A stretch of DNA of 10,711 nucleotides from JADKCL01 sp031424495 (GTDB taxonomy: Bacteria > Bacteroidota > Bacteroidia > J057 > JADKCL01). Shown piece after piece: positions 6,935-10,711 of the stretch. The notes beneath the pieces were generated by a model. That model worked only from the letters and a program-made list of their open reading frames with translations, made no database searches and was not told where the DNA came from. Made by a program: the position numbers and the translations under genes. The stretch covers positions 1-10,711 of the forward strand of contig JANPHP010000532.1 in the NCBI GenBank assembly GCA_031424495.1. Reading direction: 5' to 3'. Position 1 is the first letter of the stretch, and each line of letters starts with the position of its first letter.

Positions 6935-9900
6935 CTACCAACGCTCAACCCTTATGAATTTTCTCCCTATGCTGGCATCGATCTGCAGGAGGTAGATTCC
7001 TTTTGATCTTTCAGACAAGTCGATTTCAAAAAATTCGATTGCTGACAAGCTATGCTCCTCCAACAGTTTACCTGCACAGTCAAACAACCTCAAATCTGCC
7101 GACTCGGGAGCTGATCTAAATCTCACAGCAAATACACCTTTGGTCGGGTTTGGGAACACTTCCACAAATTCGACAATACTCTCTGTCATTGCGGTCAAAG
7201 ATATATTCACACAGCTAGATGTGTCCTTGCAGGCAATAACACGGATTTCAACTGCATAATTGCCGGAAGTGGTGGCCGTAAATGATTGGGCATTCGCGGA
7301 TGGAATTGCCTGCCAATTCTGATCACAATCCAACCACTGATAGGCCGCCCCAGCCAATTGTGCACTGATTGTCGCCATATTCGTTTGCACAGTGGTGTTG
7401 ATTGGAGGTAAAACAGAAAGATTGGTGTTTACGATCGAATCGCAACCGAGGAGGGAAACCAATGTATCGGAATACAATCCAGGAGCAGTATAGCTATGGT
7501 TGCCTACCTGAAACGAGGCACCATCGCAGATTGTAAATACTTGGTTGACAGGCTGCAATGGGGGCAATCCCCTGATATAAAAAGTGCAGGTCGACGAATA
7601 CCCCGCTAGATCAGTGGCTCTCCAAGTCACGTAGTTATAACCAACAGGGAAATAATCGCCGACATTGAGGCCACTCACAAGCGACAAGGTCACGCCAGGG
7701 CAATTATCGATCGCCGTGGGCAGGGAATAATTGTAATTTCCGGCGCAGATCGTGAGATTTGGAGGGCAAGTGATTGTGGGGAATTGCCCGTCTACAACGT
7801 TTACCGAGAAGGAGCAAGTAGCAGAATTTCCACTGGCATCGGTCGCTTGATAGAGATTGTTCGTTATCCCGATTGGGAATGTGCCTCCGCTAGGAAGACC
7901 CGAGGTAAGCACTAGCGAACTGATTCCACAATTATCTGTGGCGGATGGAAGCGCGTAATTGCTCACGGCAGAGCACTGTTGGTTGGGGGTATATGCTGTT
8001 AGATTACCGGGGCACACCATCGTTGGAGCAGTTACATCTCTCACGAGCACCGTAGCATAACAACTGTCGATACCGTTGCCATCTGTAATTGTGAACAGGA
8101 CCGGTTGAAGGCCCACCTGTGCGCAAGAAAAAACGCTTGGGTCCACAGCCTTGGTACTATAATGATTGCAACTAGAGTAACTGCTACTGTCGATGATACT
8201 TACGGGCACCAATGCTTGCCCTCCGCTTAGAGTTACAGTGGCGTTACGACAAGTTGCCACGGGCGGGGCATCACAATGAAGGCCGATCCGCATAATCATC
8301 GCATCTGAGTATAATCCTAGATGGGTGGATTGGAATCCATTGATGGCAAGATTTTGACTCCAAGCTTCACCGCATACCGCGATCCAATCGCTTTTATATG
8401 TCGCAACTTTACTAAGATTATCGTAGGCCCCCCCACCCCAGAATGAACCCCATACCCTGCTGCCATTGCTATCGAATTTTGCGACAAATCCGTCGTCATA
8501 TCCTCCAGGAAACATCTGAAATCCATGGTCTGCCATACCATCCAGTGCCCTAATCCTGCCTACAAAATAGACACCATCTTGTTCGTCGACGGCAAGGCCG
8601 ATCCCGTTACTGTAGAACGATCCAAAAGAAGGTATAGTCCCATTGTAGTAGGTTCCCCAGATGCGATTTCCCATGGAATCAAATTTGATGAGAAAGGCAG
8701 ACCCGAGATTTGGCTGGACTGGTGTGGTCATCTGGTATCCATTGTAGGTGATCCCAGAGGTGCTTCTCGTCCACCCAGTAATGTAGAAATTTGCATGAGA
8801 ATCAATTGCCAAATCCAAGGATTGATCCTGACCTGGGCCGCCATAATAGGTCGCAAAAATTCGATTTCCAGTTGGAGAGAATTTTACCACAAACGCATCC
8901 GAAACGCCTGCAAAGCTGCTTTGAAAACCTTGGTAGGCAATTCCACTTTGGCTAGTCGTTGTGCCACCTAGAAAGAGATTCCCAGCATCATCGATTGCAA
9001 GCGAATTGCTCGCCTCACCCCCTGTTCCTCCATAGTTTGTGCCCCAAGTCAATGCACCATTGATGGTGAATTTTGCAACGAAGACATCCCTTACTCCTCC
9101 AGCAAAGGCCTGTTGGAATCCACCACCCACTGGTAGAAGGGGAATCACTCCTTCCGTGCCACCAGCCATGTAAATCTCGTTTGAATCGCTCAGGGCAAGA
9201 GCAACAGCGCCATCGAGTTGCGCTCCTCCAAAATATGTACCCCAGATCAAGGAACCATTGAGACCAAAACGCAACAGCATCGCATCTGCTACTCCACTGC
9301 GAGTTGTTTGCAGTGATCCGGGGGTTGCAATGCCAGTAGCACTTTCTGTCGACCCACAGGCAAGAAGGCCGCCAAGATGATCAAAGGCGACTGAATAAAT
9401 CGTTTCATTCCCGGTTCCACCCACGTAGGTGCCCCAGAGTGGAGTTCCATTGGAATCTATGACCAAGACAAATCCATCATCCAAACCCCCAAGGGTACTC
9501 GGGAAGTTCCCATAGGAAATCAAATTGGGGCTATCGGTGACGCCTCCGGTGGCGATGAGTCCAGAATCACTCACAGAAATATCGAGGGGCGTTTCAGTAT
9601 ACAGCCCTCCATAATAGCTCGCCCATTCGATGCCGGGGTCGATTGTGAGTAGCTGAGTCGTATCGTAGGCCTCCAATCTATAGTGAACAACTGCCTCACT
9701 GATTGTGTAGGAGACACCCACGGAAGCCCCCAATTGTGCAGCATTTGGAGCTTCATCGGTAAGCGTGCCCAAAGGTGTCTTCATGACCAAGCTTCCTTGC
9801 TCATCCAGCTCAATTGCATCTGCGCCTTTGATCTCAATAGCAATCTGGTCTGGGTCTGCCCCTGGACTCACCTCAAAATCATACTTCAATCGGCCTTCCT

Positions 9901-10432
9901 TCCAGTACAACAACCAATCAATCCCAGGATAAAGGTTCCGAATCCGAATCGCCGCATAGGACCGGACATCCTCGATTCCCCGAGGTTGCGATGGAATGTT
10001 GTAGTAGTTCTCCCGATAGTCCAGCGGATGAATTCCTTCTATCTCCATGTTTGGATTTAGATTGAGAGGCAAAAAATCCAACTGATGAACCTTGTACATT
10101 GACTCTTCTGAGGGCTCATCTATCAGTCCGTGCAGATCGTCTCCTAGCAGACCTGGATTGGGTCGCCTACCAGACAATTGTACTTTGAATTGATAATGCA
10201 ACCCAGCAGAATCGATAAATACCGTGTATCCCTTGGCCTTGGCTACAAAGAGGACTTCAGGATGTTGTTGGCCAGCTTGATCGACGACTTGCCCCTTATT
10301 CTCCATGAAACAAAGACTCGGCGTGGGTCTTATCGGGTTTGGACCGCTAGCAAAAATGACAACTGGCAAACCAAAAGCCAGCAGCATAAATAGTATCATT
10401 CCCGATAAAGCTTCACGACAGGTTCGTTTCAT
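6935..10432 (-). CDS. Secreted SBBP-repeat / HYR-domain protein with T9SS type A sorting domain
   Basis: A 1165-residue exported protein. Residues 1-30 are a signal peptide (basic start, hydrophobic MILFMLLAFGLPVVIFA). Then comes a DUF7948-like region (MENKGQ at 43-48, GIDWLLYWKEGRLKYDFEV and nearby PGADPDQI), common ahead of SBBP repeats. Seven WGTYxGG-type repeats start at residues 270, 333, 397, 463, 526, 592 and 661 and end at C720. Cys-containing Ig/HYR-like domains follow at about 721-951 (DVTAPTMVCPGNLT; TCPPNLTICAG; ATDASGN). A 'TICDGASFQVGNHSY...GCDSIV' module and an Ig-like 'YQWLDCDQNWQAI' module precede the sorting domain (VFPNPTKG from 1092, then GIYLLQI and RKFIRVERW). It should cross the inner membrane by Sec and leave by the T9SS, ending at the cell surface or outside. 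Such proteins are common Bacteroidota surface or adhesin-like proteins of unknown substrate. It is monocistronic with its own promoter and appears unrelated to the operon. Confidence 0.93.
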   Translation of the reverse strand: MKRTCREALSGMILFMLLAFGLPVVIFASGPNPIRPTPSLCFMENKGQVVDQAGQQHPEVLFVAKAKGYTVFIDSAGLHYQFKVQLSGRRPNPGLLGDDLHGLIDEPSEESMYKVHQLDFLPLNLNPNMEIEGIHPLDYRENYYNIPSQPRGIEDVRSYAAIRIRNLYPGIDWLLYWKEGRLKYDFEVSPGADPDQIAIEIKGADAIELDEQGSLVMKTPLGTLTDEAPNAAQLGASVGVSYTISEAVVHYRLEAYDTTQLLTIDPGIEWASYYGGLYTETPLDISVSDSGLIATGGVTDSPNLISYGNFPSTLGGLDDGFVLVIDSNGTPLWGTYVGGTGNETIYSVAFDHLGGLLACGSTESATGIATPGSLQTTRSGVADAMLLRFGLNGSLIWGTYFGGAQLDGAVALALSDSNEIYMAGGTEGVIPLLPVGGGFQQAFAGGVRDVFVAKFTINGALTWGTNYGGTGGEASNSLAIDDAGNLFLGGTTTSQSGIAYQGFQSSFAGVSDAFVVKFSPTGNRIFATYYGGPGQDQSLDLAIDSHANFYITGWTRSTSGITYNGYQMTTPVQPNLGSAFLIKFDSMGNRIWGTYYNGTIPSFGSFYSNGIGLAVDEQDGVYFVGRIRALDGMADHGFQMFPGGYDDGFVAKFDSNGSRVWGSFWGGGAYDNLSKVATYKSDWIAVCGEAWSQNLAINGFQSTHLGLYSDAMIMRIGLHCDAPPVATCRNATVTLSGGQALVPVSIIDSSSYSSCNHYSTKAVDPSVFSCAQVGLQPVLFTITDGNGIDSCYATVLVRDVTAPTMVCPGNLTAYTPNQQCSAVSNYALPSATDNCGISSLVLTSGLPSGGTFPIGITNNLYQATDASGNSATCSFSVNVVDGQFPTITCPPNLTICAGNYNYSLPTAIDNCPGVTLSLVSGLNVGDYFPVGYNYVTWRATDLAGYSSTCTFYIRGLPPLQPVNQVFTICDGASFQVGNHSYTAPGLYSDTLVSLLGCDSIVNTNLSVLPPINTTVQTNMATISAQLAGAAYQWLDCDQNWQAIPSANAQSFTATTSGNYAVEIRVIACKDTSSCVNISLTAMTESIVEFVEVFPNPTKGVFAVRFRSAPESADLRLFDCAGKLLEEHSLSAIEFFEIDLSERSKGIYLLQIDASIGRKFIRVERW
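8273..9625 (-). repeat. Seven tandem SBBP-type repeats (63-69 residues each) within the secreted protein
   Basis: Each unit begins with a W/F-G/A-T/S-Y/F-x-G-G-like strand and carries a central 'D..GN.Y..G.T' segment. Most end with 'DAFVVKFSPTGNRI'-like residues. Unit lengths by hand count are 63, 64, 66, 63, 66, 69 and 60 residues. Seven units match the blade number of a seven-bladed propeller, so the domain looks complete. Unit 7 is the most divergent. Confidence 0.85.
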
Positions 10433-10473
10433 GGCAGCAGAGATTTGGAAAAGTGAGTTCGATTATATTTCTT

Positions 10474-10504
10474 CAAAAATAAGAGAAATTGCTTCGATAT
10501 CAAA
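10474..10504 (-). promoter_or_regulatory. Bacteroidota-type promoter of the T9SS protein gene
   Basis: Read on the minus strand, TTTG (10504-10501) is the -33 element and TATTTTTG (10481-10474) matches the -7 consensus TAnnTTTG. The two are separated by 19 bp, the usual spacing. Transcription would start a few bases below 10474, giving a leader of roughly 35 nt before the ATG at 10432. Confidence 0.65.
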
Positions 10505-10609
10505 TTTGAAACCCAACCAAACCAATGCACCCAAATAGCCCAGCCCGCATACCATTCGCCATTACCACCCTCCTAGTGTAAAGATTCTTATAAAAGTGAA
10601 CCAAAGTGT

Positions 10610-10617
10610 TATCTTTG
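10610..10617 (+). promoter_or_regulatory. Possible -7 promoter element of the right-edge gene
   Basis: TATCTTTG matches TAnnTTTG exactly and ends only 4 bp before the ATG at 10622, so the transcript could be leaderless or nearly so. No clear TTTG lies at the expected -33 position. The element overlaps a small inverted repeat, CAAAG (10602-10606) and CTTTG (10613-10617), which could be an operator or chance. Confidence 0.4.
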
Positions 10618-10621
10618 TCCC

Positions 10622-10711
10622 ATGGGAAGGACACCAAGAAATATTACGCTCAGCGAATCTGAAAAATTCGATCTCGAGGTTGCGAGCAAATCGCGCAAGG
10701 CCGAGCGGCGC
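10622..10711 (+). CDS. Start of an IS630-family-like transposase (3' end outside window)
   Basis: Thirty codons are visible from ATG 10622 to the window edge without a stop. The peptide begins MGRTPRNITLSESEKFDLEV and continues with SKSRKAERR. This resembles the opening of IS630-family transposases and related helix-turn-helix proteins (form 'i.Ls..E...Le.....s.k...R'), just before their DNA-binding helices. With so little sequence, another HTH protein is possible. There is no Shine-Dalgarno. I could not identify a terminal inverted repeat with certainty because the other end lies outside the window. Confidence 0.5.
   Translation, partial: MGRTPRNITLSESEKFDLEVASKSRKAERR

Noticed and set aside
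6704..7006. A 100-codon plus-strand frame from inside the nucleotidyltransferase gene into the T9SS gene
   Set aside because: It overlaps two well-supported genes in other frames, has no ribosome site, and shows no domain; considered as a possible small CBASS effector but nothing supports that.
8525..8971. A 148-codon plus-strand open frame antisense to the T9SS protein
   Set aside because: It has no ribosome site or recognisable motif, and the opposite strand clearly encodes the repeat region of the secreted protein.
1..10711. CRISPR array, tRNA or rRNA genes, phage structural genes
   Set aside because: I found no regularly spaced repeats, cloverleaf-like sequences, rRNA-like stretches or phage-type proteins on either strand.

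Overview
The window looks like Bacteroidota chromosome (or a large mobile region of one) with GC near 50%. The lineage call rests on three things: a very long secreted protein ending in a type IX secretion (T9SS) sorting domain, promoter elements of the Bacteroidota TTTG / TAnnTTTG type, and weak or absent Shine-Dalgarno sequences before some genes.

Left part (1-5839, plus strand): a compact four-gene operon, cut by the left window edge. In order it encodes (1) the C-terminal part of an SF1 DNA2/NAM7/UPF1-like (COG1112) helicase, (2) a 710-residue protein with an N-terminal winged-helix-like region, one phospholipase-D HxK motif and a long helical, very basic C-terminus, (3) a 216-residue protein that reads as a DUF1257 (Ycf35)-like domain joined to a DUF2997-like domain, and (4) a Ycf46-like AAA+ ATPase. 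Spacings are 11 bp, 5 bp and a 4-bp ATGA overlap, so the four products are probably made together. Helicase plus PLD nuclease is the pairing known from the Mokosh anti-phage system. Adding the DUF1257/DUF2997/Ycf46-like AAA+ cassette gives an arrangement I do not recognise as a named system, and it is the best candidate here for an undescribed defence (or nucleic-acid quality-control) system.

Middle (5902-6777, plus strand): a CD-NTase/OAS-like nucleotidyltransferase with all catalytic acids visible. It is AT-richer than the operon and 62 bp behind it, with no recognisable CBASS effector next to it. It may be an extra module of the system or a separately acquired gene. A short convergent intergenic region with a possible hairpin terminator follows.

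Right part (6935-10432, minus strand): one 1165-residue secreted protein. It has a signal peptide, a DUF7948-like N-terminal region, exactly seven SBBP-type repeats (one beta-propeller), Ig/HYR-like domains and a T9SS type A sorting domain. A well-spaced Bacteroidota promoter lies just upstream. At the right edge (10622-10711, plus strand) a new reading frame begins. Its first 30 residues resemble the start of IS630-family transposases, and it is preceded by a -7 element so close that the mRNA could be nearly leaderless. A likely mobile-element gene beside a defence-like cluster fits an accessory region.
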